From: Chlamydoabsidia padenii
Lineage: Eukaryota > Mucoromycota > Mucoromycetes > Mucorales > Cunninghamellaceae
Assembly: GCA_025330725.1 (NCBI GenBank)
Contig: JAIWND010000002.1
Span: forward strand, 620,001-684,000
Direction: 5' to 3'
DNA: 64,000 nucleotides
In this document: positions 32,060-42,210 of the stretch, piece by piece
How the letters are laid out: the number at the start of each line of letters is the position of its first letter
Position numbering within the stretch: position 1 is the stretch's first letter
Notes under the pieces: model-generated
What the model was told of the DNA's origin: nothing
The model's database searches: none
Seen by the model: the letters and a program-made list of their open reading frames with translations, nothing else
Translations under genes and position numbers: made by a program

Positions 32060-32072
32060 GCGGGATTTGAAA
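32060..32072 (-). promoter_or_regulatory. GCGGGATTTGAAA promoter motif
   Basis: Exact inverse-orientation copy of the recurrent motif, about 68 bp before the start of the SAP gene. Confidence 0.45.
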
Positions 32073-32139
32073 TTCAGAGATTGAAACAAGGCGAAAATTT
32101 TTTTTCCTGTCAACTCTTTTCTTTCTTTCCGCAACAATT

Positions 32140-33105
32140 ATGATAACTCGGCGACGACTTTTACATTTGGCTCAACAAAGGTCATTCCACCATGCCATAT
32201 CAACCTTCCAACTGAAATATACACGAGCAGCATTACGGCGAATGAAGAAACCAGAACTTGTCACTTTGGCGGGTCAGCAACAAATGGATACTGCTGGAAC
32301 AAAGAATGAACTAATTGATCGTTTACTAACCACACCCATGGAAAGTACTCTAAAGACAACAAAGAACGACGACGACACACCAGTCAACGTATCAACACCC
32401 ACTCCCTCTTCTTCTAGTGAAGATTCTTCTGCCGAAAACACCCTCATCTCGGAAACACTCTCTTCAAATACACCACCACTCTCAGCAGATAATCATGACA
32501 CTGTGGACGACATTGGCGAGTACGATCAACAATGGGTCGAAGCATTTGATCTCAAGGCGGGCAACCGTCGAAGTAGTAGTGGTGAAAAAGTGAATGGGTT
32601 CCGACATGCTCGATCGAAACAACAGCCATTACCTACAGCTTCTTCACCATCAACTACTCATACTGGCTATGTTCACCAAACTTTAGGTGATCCTGCAAAT
32701 GAAAAACAATTGGCGGGACGATCATCACCTCATCGACCCACTTTGGAAGACGCTGCTGATGACAATAATGATATCACTGATCCTGAAATTAATCAACACT
32801 GGGTTAATGCATTTGATCAACGGGTCAAGACACGAACAAAGATTAGGGATTTGGATACACTTGGCGCTAATCCGAGGGTAGGGTCCATCAATAGCTTCCT
32901 ACAGCATGAAGAACCTCAACAGCAACAGCAACAACAACAACAACAGCAGCAGCAAAACCTCAATGATGAACAAGACAAACAACCTACAGCAACAACAACA
33001 CCTGGGAATAAAGCTATCAACATCTTGGTGGGATCATCTTTGGCAGCATGGTATATCATGGGTGGCGAAGGAATTCAATCAGCATTCTCTTCTTTATTCT
33101 CGTAA
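32140..33105 (+). CDS. SAP-motif protein, probably mitochondrial, C-terminal membrane segment
   Basis: Single-exon gene of 321 residues. The N-terminus is rich in Arg, Leu, Ser and His without acids (MITRRRLLHLAQQRSFHHAI), typical of a mitochondrial presequence. A SAP-like helix-turn-helix follows at about residues 33-67 (LRRMKKPELVTLAG, then GTKNELIDRLL). The middle is Ser/Thr-rich and disordered, with two related 'QQWVEAFD' / 'QHWVNAFD' motifs and a poly-Gln run. The end (INILVGSSLAAWYIMGGEG) is one predicted membrane segment. SAP motifs bind DNA or RNA, so membrane-tethered nucleoid or RNA binding is a hypothesis. No named orthologue recognised. Confidence 0.7.
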   Translation: MITRRRLLHLAQQRSFHHAISTFQLKYTRAALRRMKKPELVTLAGQQQMDTAGTKNELIDRLLTTPMESTLKTTKNDDDTPVNVSTPTPSSSSEDSSAENTLISETLSSNTPPLSADNHDTVDDIGEYDQQWVEAFDLKAGNRRSSSGEKVNGFRHARSKQQPLPTASSPSTTHTGYVHQTLGDPANEKQLAGRSSPHRPTLEDAADDNNDITDPEINQHWVNAFDQRVKTRTKIRDLDTLGANPRVGSINSFLQHEEPQQQQQQQQQQQQQNLNDEQDKQPTATTTPGNKAINILVGSSLAAWYIMGGEGIQSAFSSLFS

Positions 33106-33339
33106 TGACAAGATTACCCCCCCTCCTCCTCCATATAACACACACATATACAATAGACTATTTTTCTCCATCCAATAGCATTAATACAAATTCATCTTTT
33201 ATTCCACATTATTAATAAAAATCATCCATATTTTCTTTATTTTAATGACAAGTCCTTTTAGTAGTAATAACAGCGATTGTGATATGTAATATGCGTTTTT
33301 ATTGTACTAGTGGGATAATATAATATAACTAGGTGGAAT

Positions 33340-34241
33340 CTACTTTAATTGTTCTTCACGTTGAAGTACTTCTTTGTCCAACTTGATTAATATAGTGGTG
33401 CGTTGAGGAAATCCGTCGATGGGCACAGTATGAGCTGTCACCCGCGCAGGCTACAAAGACAATAAACCTTTAATCATCATTATCATATATATATATATAT
33501 ACACCAAAACTTACAAATTGGTAGCCATCCAAGCAAGCTTCCACAATACCAGCTATGAATGCATTGCAGTTCAGTTGAGATAATTCCTTAGGGACAGAGA
33601 TATACCTTGTCAAGATAGGATCATTATCAGAGATCATATCTATCAATAAAGTCAAAGTGTGAGTGAGTTTCTTATTGATCCTTCATATACTATTAACCTT
33701 CCCCCCCTCCCTACTTACATTCATCTTCATTTTCAGTACTTTTTTCCAAAGAATCAGCTTGTTTTCCAAACAAGGCCTTCCAGACAACATTATGGATAAA
33801 GTACAATACACCTAGTACACGTGTTTCCCGTTTCGCCACCTTTTCCCGCCAAGTCAATAGTTCGAGCATGCGTGTGCCAATACGATATCCATATTCACTT
33901 AATCTATGAATACAAAAAGAATCAGGCAGGATCAGAGGCAGAGGAAGGACACTTCTTTTTTTTTGATACTTACTTTCGTTCCAAGTCTTGTATGCCATTC
34001 ACACGTTTTTGGGTATACTGAAGCATTTCAGAGAATAAAAAGGACTGTGCACTTAAGCTGACCTACCAATAGACGATAAAAAAGAGTCAATCTTTTGGTT
34101 TTTTCCTTTTTATTTACTTACCTCTGTGCCACGACTTTTGTTCAGATTGCGATCAAGGATGCTTTTACCTCGAATAACACGTTGTTCAGTATATGTTGAG
34201 GAAGTCGTTGAGGATCGAGGTGGATTGGTCGTATCATTCAT
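33340..34241 (-). CDS. TRS31: TRAPP complex subunit Trs31 (TRAPPC5)
   Basis: Five exons (34241-34122, 34062-33974, 33903-33719, 33639-33515, 33450-33340) encode 209 residues. The core '[20 protein letters not shown]', '[14 protein letters not shown]', '[16 protein letters not shown]' and '[16 protein letters not shown]' closely matches Trs31/TRAPPC5. It is a Bet3-family fold subunit of the TRAPP tethering and Rab-GEF complexes at the ER-Golgi boundary. Intron phases are consistent throughout. The motif copy at 34333 is about 90 bp upstream in the gene's sense. Confidence 0.92.
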
Positions 34242-34332
34242 GTTGTCGTAAGAATAAAAATAAAAAGGATGAGAGGAGAAAGAAGGGAAGACGAAGAAAA
34301 AAAAAAAAGGAAGGTCGCTTTCAATCCTCGAT

Positions 34333-34345
34333 TTTCAAATCCCGC
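34333..34345 (+). promoter_or_regulatory. TTTCAAATCCCGC motif upstream of TRS31
   Basis: Exact copy, about 92 bp upstream of the TRS31 start codon. A second variant (TTTCAAACCCCG) lies at 34528-34539. Confidence 0.45.
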
Positions 34346-35435
34346 CTTTTTTTGTGTTCGGCAACCCTTCTATATCCCATACTACAATGTTACCATGATT
34401 CCAGTTTTTGTAGTGTTCTTTAATAGGTGAGAATACATATGATACTTTACTTGCTTCTTTCAATGGTCCTCCCATGGATTTTTAACATGATCAGGCTATT
34501 TGCTTTGTCTCGTCCCGTCATGACACATTTTCAAACCCCGTCTCTTTTAATCCTGACATGGATCCAATATAATGAAGTGCATGATTGAGAGAGAGTAAAC
34601 TCATATTCGTAGTTAGAACGCCATCCATAAAGGAACATGATCAATAAAAATATCATTATTTCTGTGAGTTGGTAAAGACCACCTTGATAATTTCAAACTT
34701 GTTAATATGTACAGCATGATGGACAATTTTTAGTTTTATTGATAATGTATAAATATATAGATGCATATTGGGTAACAGCTATTCCTATTTGGTTTTAGGG
34801 AAGAATAATGTAGTATACTAGCTAATCTAAAGTTAAGTATAGTACCAAAGAGATGTTGAGTGTGCGTTCACCTTGGTTGTATACTTGTTATGGCTGTATT
34901 CCATTTGTAGTCCTTCATCTGATATCTACCCATCTTTCAAGTTGAGTTCTCCCCCCCCCCTTATTGTTTATCCAAATCTTACCTAATTGCACAAGTTATA
35001 AAAAGTCAGAAGCAAGGTCAAGTCAGACACAAAAGAAGTAGAGCATCCTTAGCTTATCATTATCCTTTAAAGTTCTATTAAGAAACAAGTGAGTGAGTGC
35101 GTTCATAATCCCTACCTATAATACATGATGACAAAATGTATAAGTGTTGGTTGATTGCACAGCAATGTTGTGAGTTGAAGAAGCAAAAGAGATGCGCAGA
35201 AACAATAAAACTCATCCGTTCCAAATTTAATCATGAATGAAATATTTATACCCCGACAGACCGATCGACCTCTTATGCATTGTGAGTAAGGTAAAAGCTA
35301 AAAGATTTCGATTTTATTTTAGTGATACTGCAATATTTAAACAATAGAAGCTATTTAAAAAAAAAGGTGGGGGGGGTAAAGGTAAAAAGCAACAAAGGCT
35401 TAAATAAGCTAAAAAAAGGTATGGGGGTAAAAGAA

Positions 35436-35900
35436 TTATTGGGGTTGGAATTGGGCAGTAAGATGGACTTCACCATGAGAAGTCAAACCAAGCTTGGCAG
35501 GTAACTTGACCCAAGTATCAATAGGTTGACCCTTGAAAGCATCAGCAACATCGAATTTGGCTTCACCAATCTTGTCAGAACCAACGGTGTCCTTGTCGAG
35601 AACCTTGATTCGGAGCTTGTGGTCTTTGCTTCCTTCACTGTAACAACAAAAAAAAAAGGATTCATCAGTTTCTTTTTCTTTTTCGCCACTATAGACAACT
35701 TACGTGATGTTGAAGGTAAAGGTTTCATTCCAAACGGGTTCATTGCTTGACTTGACTTCTTGGGTACGTTGCTTGTATTTTTCATCAAAGTAGACTTCAA
35801 CAAAGGGATCGTTCTGGAGATAATCTTCCTTGTGCAATTCCTTGGCTTCAACAACAGTGACACTAAGGATACCAGCGGGAGCAGAGAATGAGGAGAGCAT
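35436..35900 (-). CDS. Single C2-domain protein, copy 1
   Basis: Two exons (35900-35704, 35637-35436; 66-bp intron) encode 132 residues that are essentially one C2 domain: 'GILSVTVVEAKEL', 'NDPFVEVYFDEKYKQRTQ', 'NEPVWNETFTFNI', 'LRIKVLDKDTVGSDKIGEA'. The acidic calcium ligands of loops 1 and 3 (ED, ND, DKD, D) are present, so calcium-dependent membrane binding is plausible. It differs from copy 2 in a few residues (HKEDYLQ versus DKEDLLK; TVGSD versus TIGTD). No partner domain is present. Similar stand-alone C2 proteins occur in fungi and plants; the role is unknown. Confidence 0.88.
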
Positions 35901-36034
35901 TGTTCAATAGATTTAATATAAAATGTTAAAGAATGAAGAAAAGTAAGAAGAATATAAGGGTGGTCTTTTATAGTTTCTTTTAAAAGGGTGGGAAAACGGT
36001 ATAGTACATTCATGCAAGAGCACTAAAAATTATT

Positions 36035-36060
36035 TGTAAATCCCGCTTTTTAAATCCCGC
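36035..36060 (+). promoter_or_regulatory. Tandem AAATCCCGC motifs upstream of C2 gene copy 1
   Basis: Two adjacent copies, TGTAAATCCCGC (36035-36046) and TTTAAATCCCGC (36049-36060), lie about 140 bp upstream of the C2 start. The duplicated gene carries one copy at the equivalent place (41476-41488). Confidence 0.45.
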
Positions 36061-36259
36061 TTGTCGTTTAGAGCTTGGGCTCATCATCATGATTTCATTC
36101 CTCTTTATTAAAGCAAGGGATTAGTCTACTACATTATACTCACACATGAATTCATTGTATTCTCATCCATGACGTTTTTTGTATATACGCGATTAGTTGA
36201 TGAGGATGATAGCATGGGTTTCTTCTTTCTTTCGCTCTTGTGAGGCAATTGAGGAGGCA

Positions 36260-36424
36260 CAAATCTAAAATTAGTTGGTTTTGTACACTCTCATCGAATG
36301 GATCTACACCTACTCTCTCCCCCCCCAACCCTTTGGTCTCATCTGCTTTGAAAGTTCCTGCAAAGGTTCCCATATACGGTCTAGCGGAAGGTTTTGACTG
36401 TGGAGTTTACCCAGGCGGGGTTTG

Positions 36425-36460
<36 letters not shown>

Positions 36461-37415
36461 CTCTTCTTCTTTCTTTCTCATCTTTCAAATAGGATGTTTA
36501 TGATATCTATATGTTGTCACAAAGGTATGTAATACTATATTTATACTAGTGCATTGGTTGTTGCTCATCTTGAAACTAGTTTGACACACAATTTATAGGC
36601 AACTACTCCTTTGACTCATGGATTCGGCACAAGGTAAACCAAACAAAAGAATTCCCCCCCCCACCTCCTTTTACGTTGGCATCTTTTCACTTACCTTTGC
36701 ATCATTGCACATTGCATAAAAGTAGGTCATCAAGAACTTGGTCATTATTATTGACTCCATGATCGAGTTTAGCCTTCCTCAAATCAGGTATGTTGATTAT
36801 TCCCCTCTTCTTCCCTTTACTAATCTATTATCTTTATCAAATATAGAATAACTGGTTTCTATCTACCATCTTCACGAAGGACGTGGACACAAGGTAGAGT
36901 ACAATAAATCATAAACGGTGTTAATGAAGGGGCTACATGACGGTCTCTTTGACGACTTTCTCTTTTACTATCTACTTTGGTTATTAAATAATGATGACTG
37001 ACTTGTTACTTTGTTGTTTTAGGCTCTAGTTGTCCTGTCTTAATGACTCTTACTTTATTTTTTTACATATAATTGACACCTGTGGTAAATGGCATACGGA
37101 TGCTATCCTGGTGATTGGGAAGGTCGACTGAAGGGTATCATATAGATTAGACTGGGCGTACACTATGGTGATTATGTAGATCCTCTGTGATGGTTTTCGA
37201 AATACATATGACTGGACAAGCTATGGCCTATGAATCTCTCTTTTGAACCCGATATGCTTGATTACTGGATAGGATCGAGTCTGGCGATGGGATTAAATCT
37301 ATCAAGCAACTTGTATTTGGACGAATGGGCTGGGGTGACTCTAAAAATAGATGGTTATGCGACAACTGATGGACACCGATCGATCCTCCACTATAATGGA
37401 ACTCCTCTGTTTTAG
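36260..37415 (+). pseudogene. Relic of a multi-exon gene, family not identified
   Basis: Several short stretches look like decayed exons bordered by GT/AG sites. One frame at about 36280-36420 reads NGSTPTLSPPNPLVSSALKV and then IYGLAEGFDCGVYPGG before a T32 tract. Candidate exons follow at about 36494-36515, 36600-36634, 36728-36787 and 36846-36893. A final open segment at 37230-37415 contains MLDYWIGSSLAMGLNLSSNL and a proper stop. Stops and frame changes separate them and no continuous protein can be assembled. I cannot assign a family. Confidence 0.3.
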
Positions 37416-38498
37416 TCTATAGTCACATTTTAGAATAGCTTAATTAAGTTTTACTTGTTCACTTGATAAATAAACTGCGTTTTTATAATAGAAAAGATTG
37501 TATTTGGTATGTGTCTTGCTTTGGGATGTTTGAAATACAGTGAAATAGGGGTGTTGGGCAAATGTTGATCATGTGATTTATGCTTTAGTTATCTTGATCA
37601 GACAAATTTCAGACGAACGTTGCTGAAGGCGTTGTTGTGTGGCTGTATGGTTTCTTTGTAGCAATTAAAAAGGAGGAGCAAATGTTCAAACCTCCACCTT
37701 ACTGAGAGACTTCCAATGCAAAAAAAACAGTAAAATGTCAAATCCCGATATGTCTGCCTCATTCCTACCTGTTGGAGTATTTAGAACATACATAACGTAA
37801 ACTCTATATAAAAAGGCAAATGCAGGTGTCTGTTGTAATCAAGTTAGATTATAGCAAAAGCAACAAATTCCATGGCTGAAAACACCCATTTATAATGATC
37901 ATCAATGGACATTAAGCACCTGTAGTCATTTCAAATCTCGCTAGTTCCATTCATGCATCGATTCGACGATCATGCATGATTCGACAGTAGATATACTTTC
38001 ACTAATTCGGCGTACAGGTAAAGAGAGAGAGAAAAGTGGAAAGGGAGTGACGTTCCTTACGATGGCTGCACATGGATGATGTTTAAGTCGCGGTGTTTGA
38101 ATAGTAAGGATGGTCCATTGTTATAGATCTCTTGTCTTTGCTTCGTAAAAAGACATGGTTGTTGTTTTATTAATAATTAAGGTGTTATTTGGACGATTAA
38201 TATCAGTGATTAATAATGTAATCGTCAAATGGTGTGGGTGATTGTGGGGGGGAGCACATTCAATGTGCTCCTGGATGTCGGGATTTGAATATCTAAAGGG
38301 TTCATTTATGCGACTGTATCTTCACCTTTCTGTCTTTGCATATAGCTTTGAATTAGAGTTGGGAGATATAATGTATGTCACTGCTGCATAATATCAGAGA
38401 GAGCAAACATTTTAAGGATACCAAAACCTATAAAAGAGCTTTTTTCTTTCTTCATCGAAAGACTATTCTACACAACAATACTTGATCAACTCCACAAT
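37416..38498. other. Intergenic stretch
   Basis: No gene is supported. Copies of the recurrent motif occur at about 37740 (TCAAATCCCGA) and 38278-38290 (TCGGGATTTGAAT), the latter about 210 bp before the decayed defensin-like gene. Confidence 0.4.
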
Positions 38499-38806
38499 AT
38501 GCACTTTTTTTTATATGACTAGCTGTCTTATTGCTTTCTTTACTATCAGTATGGCTGATCAAACGAAGAAGGGCGTAATAAGTGCTCAGTATTGAGATAT
38601 GAATAACCAAAAATACAACAAGAACGACGATTGTTTGGCTAGCTGTAGAGAAACGGCAAAAGGATACGGCTCTGAACCTGAAGATGTATGGATGCACTAA
38701 ATGTTCAGGGTGGCTCAACTACTATTGTCAATGCTTTATGGCTGGCAAAGTTTTTGATACCGCCTATTTTGATCTTCGAACTCACGGTGGTAGTTGCAAA
38801 AGATAA
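38499..38806 (+). pseudogene. Decayed paralogue of the defensin-like gene at 27.46 kb
   Basis: A hydrophobic signal-like start (in frame from the ATG at 38515: MTSCLIAFFTISMA) is followed by sequence aligning with the intact paralogue. The C-x3-C pair (CLASC), C-x2-C, C-x-C (CQC) and terminal cysteine are all recognisable, along with 'CSGW'. Breaks seen: a TGA at 38593-38595 where the paralogue has a Trp codon; tyrosine in place of the first mature cysteine; and an extra A in the run at 38658-38661 that shifts the frame before the second half, which then stays open to a TAA at 38804-38806. The first ATG (38499) is out of frame across a T8 run. Two homopolymer indels could be sequencing errors, but the nonsense change and lost cysteine support decay. 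Confidence 0.6.
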
Positions 38807-39315
38807 ACTTGTCTACTCGCTGGTACATAGCTTCCTTTTTTTGCTTGTTTTTGTTTTTTGTATGTAGCATGAATTGAATAAATGGATGATGCTCTATCTG
38901 TAGATGTATACTGAACTTGTCATTTCTGGAAGATAATATAACATTTTTACTCACGTTTGAAGTTCACTATCAAGGGGTTAAACAAAAAAGAATTGCATGA
39001 AGCGGCGTTTAAAATGATTAAAGGGGATCCATCTCAACTTGTACCAAGTCCTTTTTTTTTGATTTCTTGCTGATCCAGGGAGTCGGGTTTTCCCCTGGAC
39101 CAAAGGCTTCTTTCTTACGACAAGATGTTTAAAATAAAAGGTGGAAGATGCATCAAAAAGGCTACAACAGCCCCTGTGATGAATATCAAGTAGAATAGGG
39201 TCAAGTAGATCATTTCGCTCCATCATCAAATTCTCGAGGTAGCGGGATTTGAAATATGCGGTCTTTAAGAATGTTCTTTTGTTTTTATAAAAAAGTCAAA
39301 AGCACAAAGAGGAAG
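38807..39315. other. Intergenic stretch
   Basis: No gene is supported. A motif copy GCGGGATTTGAAA sits at 39242-39254, not near any recognised start. Confidence 0.4.
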
Positions 39316-39840
39316 GGGGGAGAATTGCTAGGCGCAGGGAAAGTGCGCACAAAATTCTGGAAGAGCACTACTCGCTCAATTGCTAACCGATGCTAATGAT
39401 TAAAGTGCCCATGTGGATACTATGATATATTTCCAACATACTTTACCGCAAAAGCCAAGCGCCAAGACCTTTGTGTCGATCAGTTCAAGCTTGCGATAAC
39501 TTTTATTTGCAAGAAAAAGAAAAAGTACGAAGAGGGAACCGTACTTCATTTTCAACCCCCGCCAGCCCTCGATTCCCTACCAAGATTTGGAAGAGCACTA
39601 CTCGCTCAATTGGTAACGGATGCTAATGATTAAAGTGACCATGTAGATACTATGTCATATTTCCAACATACATTCCAGCAAAAGTCAAGCACCAAGACAC
39701 TTGTGTTAGTCCGCACAAGCTTGCGATGACTTTTACCTCTACTTTGCGACAAAGATTTATTTTATTTTTTCCATCATAGACGGGAGGGAAAATCATTTTC
39801 AAACGCCGAATACCAAAATTCCATGTGCCTAGCAAAGGGG
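39316..39840 (-). mobile_element. MITE-like element, copy C (inverted)
   Basis: The inverse of the 4942 element. TIRs are near 'GAATTGCTAGGCGCA' at the left and 'CATGTGCCTAGCAAAGGGG' at the right. The two internal units (about 39355-39500 and 39593-39740) carry 'GATGCTAATGATTAAAGTG' and 'GCAAAAGCCAAG'/'GCAAAAGTCAAG'. The left TIR is interrupted by about 13 bp. Non-coding. Confidence 0.75.
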
Positions 39841-40857
39841 TGTTGTCATTAGACTAGGGCCATGTATGCAGGGTAGATTCAACGGAACAAAAAGATACCT
39901 AAAAACATATGCTTTAATCACCACCAGTATGTTGTTAGTTTATCGATCAAGTTTTTTTTTCCATTACTTCAGCACAATTCCCAAGACTTTACACGACAGT
40001 ATGATATGTATAACATGATTGGACAATTATTCGTTTTATTGATAGTATATAAATATGTACATTGGGTAACAGCTATTTCTATTTGGTTTTAGGGAAGATC
40101 GCAGAATAATGTAGTATACTAGCTAAGCTAAAATTGGGGTATAGTGCCAAAGAGATGTTGAGCGCGATGAGATGGTACACGGTAAAGGTGAGATGCTGAG
40201 TTCACCTCTGTCATTACTTGTCGTTGGACTGTCACCTTGGTTGTATACTCGTTTTGACTGTATTCCATTTGTAGTCCTTCATCCTATATCCACCCATCTC
40301 CAAGTTGAGTCCCTCCCCCCTATCGTTTACCCGAATCTTACCTAATTGCACAAATCATAAAAGTCAGAAGCAAAGTCAAGTCAGGTACAAAAGAAGTGGA
40401 GCATCCTTAGTTTACCTTTTTATCCTTATCCTTTAACGTTTCGAGGTCGAGTATCATTCATCCACCCAGTTATGAGGCAGTTGAGTAAAGTTCTATAAAG
40501 AAACAAGTGAGTGAGTGTGTTCATAATTCCTACCTATAATACATGATGACAAAGTGTATGTGTTGGTTTGAACACAAGGCAATGTTGTGAGTTGAAGCAA
40601 AAGAGAAGCGCAGAAACAAAAAAAAATCCCATCCGCCCCAATTTATTCGTGTGTGAAATATTTAAACCCCGGCAGACCGATCGACCTCTTATGCATTGTA
40701 AGATAAAAGCTAAAAGATTTTTGATTTTATTTAAAAAGTAGTGATACTGCAATATTTAAACAATAGAAGCTATTTAAAAAAAAAGGTGGGGGGGGGGGTA
40801 AAGGTAAAAAGCAACAAAGGCTTAAATAAGCTAAAAAAAGGTATGGGGGTAAAAGAA

Positions 40858-41314
40858 TTATTGGGGTTGGAATTGGGCAGTAAGATGGACTTCACCATGA
40901 GAAGTCAAACCAAGCTTGGCAGGTAACTTGACCCAAGTATCAATAGGTTGACCCTTGAAAGCATCAGCAACATCGAATTTGGCTTCACCAATCTTGTCAG
41001 TACCAATGGTGTCCTTGTCGAGAACCTTGATTCGGAGCTTGTGGTCTTTGCTTCCTTCACTGTAACAACAAGGATTCATCAGTTTCTTTTTCTTTTTCGC
41101 CACTATAGACAACTTACGTGATGTTGAAGGTAAAGGTTTCATTCCAAACGGGTTCATTGCTTGACTTGACTTCTTGGGTACGTTGCTTGTATTTTTCATC
41201 AAAGTAGACTTCAACAAAGGGATCGTTCTTGAGGAGATCTTCCTTGTCCAATTCCTTGGCTTCAACAACAGTGACACTAAGGATACCAGCGGGAGCAGAG
41301 AATGAGGAGAGCAT
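40858..41314 (-). CDS. Single C2-domain protein, copy 2
   Basis: Two exons (41314-41118, 41059-40858; 58-bp intron) encode 132 residues, nearly identical to the copy at 35.4 kb. The intron is 8 bp shorter, mainly through loss of an A-run. Loop residues read LDKEDLLKNDPF and DKDTIGTDKIGE, close to canonical calcium-binding C2 loops. Exon 2 and the 3-prime region are more conserved than the flanks, so both copies appear to be under constraint or the duplication is recent. Calcium and phospholipid binding is inferred from the family. Confidence 0.88.
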
Positions 41315-41475
41315 TATATAATATTTGATTTAAAGTATTAAAAAATGAAGAAGAAAGGAAAAGGAAGAGGAGTAAAAAAGATGGTCTTTTATAGTTTCTT
41401 TTGAAAGGGTGGGAAAATGGAGGAAAGGTGGCATGAGTTTCAAGATGACACATTCATGCAAGAGCTAAAAATCAT

Positions 41476-41488
41476 TTTCAAATCCCGC
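41476..41488 (+). promoter_or_regulatory. TTTCAAATCCCGC motif upstream of C2 gene copy 2
   Basis: Exact copy of the recurrent motif, about 165 bp upstream of the C2 start, retained in the duplicated promoter. Confidence 0.45.
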
Positions 41489-41913
41489 TTGGCGTTTAGA
41501 ACTACAAGAAGGACCTAGAACTAGTTCATACAACTTGGGCTTATCATTATGATTTCATCCCCCACTCATTTTTTTTTTAATCAATGCAAGGGATTGTTTA
41601 CCACACTATAGGATTTACGAATCAAGTGTATTCCGTTTTTTAGTTCGTAATTGAGTGACTATGTATAGCTCTCTTTATATTTTTTTGCACTTATATGACT
41701 TTGGATTAGCCAAAAAGTATATACAATGAGGTGATGGGATGCACAGACGTAAAAGAAGTTGATCGTGTATGGATCTGTACTCATCCACATAAAACTTTAA
41801 ATCCCAATAGTGTCTCTCGATCCTCTTCGATTCATCATGACATTAATATTTAGCATTATAACATCATGCAAGTCTTTGTTTGTTTGCTGGTATTCCTGGT
41901 TTAGGCGGGAATC

Positions 41914-42132
41914 ATGACGAAAAAGGCAAACCGGTTGGGTAACACAAACATTTCGACAAGGGTATATCGTACTATCATCATGGAACTCGACATTGATTCA
42001 CCAATGAAGGTCAAACGTGTTGGCGTTTCTCACGCCGTACTGGACCCACTTGTCAATTCAAAACCCGCCACCCATCATCATCATCATCAAGACCCTTTGC
42101 ATGGTATGGTTGTTATACGTTTTTATTACTAA
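41914..42132 (+). CDS. Small open frame, doubtful gene
   Basis: 72 codons with a balanced composition (MTKKANRLGNTNISTRVYRT) and a His run (HHHHHQDP). It ends 78 bp before the convergent LRR gene. 'CATGGTATGG' near the end could be a splice donor. No homology is recognised, so this may be chance. Confidence 0.2.
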   Translation: MTKKANRLGNTNISTRVYRTIIMELDIDSPMKVKRVGVSHAVLDPLVNSKPATHHHHHQDPLHGMVVIRFYY

Positions 42133-42210
42133 AATAATAATAATAATTCAATAGTATATAAACTAAGCTAAACTAGATGATACTAATAAGAGAGAATAGG
42201 GCATGTGTGA

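Larger units (their letters stand above)
34708..36170. repeat. Segmental duplication, copy 1
   Basis: This segment and 40005-41640 are direct duplicates that keep the same order: AT-rich leader ('ATTGGGTAACAGCTATT'), C2 gene on the minus strand, its promoter with the TTTCAAATCCCGC-type motif, and flank. Identity is very high across the exons and 3-prime region and lower with indels at the edges. Edges are approximate. Confidence 0.8.
40005..41640. repeat. Segmental duplication, copy 2
   Basis: Direct duplicate of about 34708-36170. It carries about 60 bp extra near 40155-40230 and additional bases in the promoter near 41420-41530. Spacing between equivalent points is about 5.4 kb. Confidence 0.8.

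Noticed and set aside
38452..38954. Minus-strand open frames opposite the decayed defensin-like gene
   Set aside because: No signal or domain; the plus strand shows clear paralogue alignment instead.
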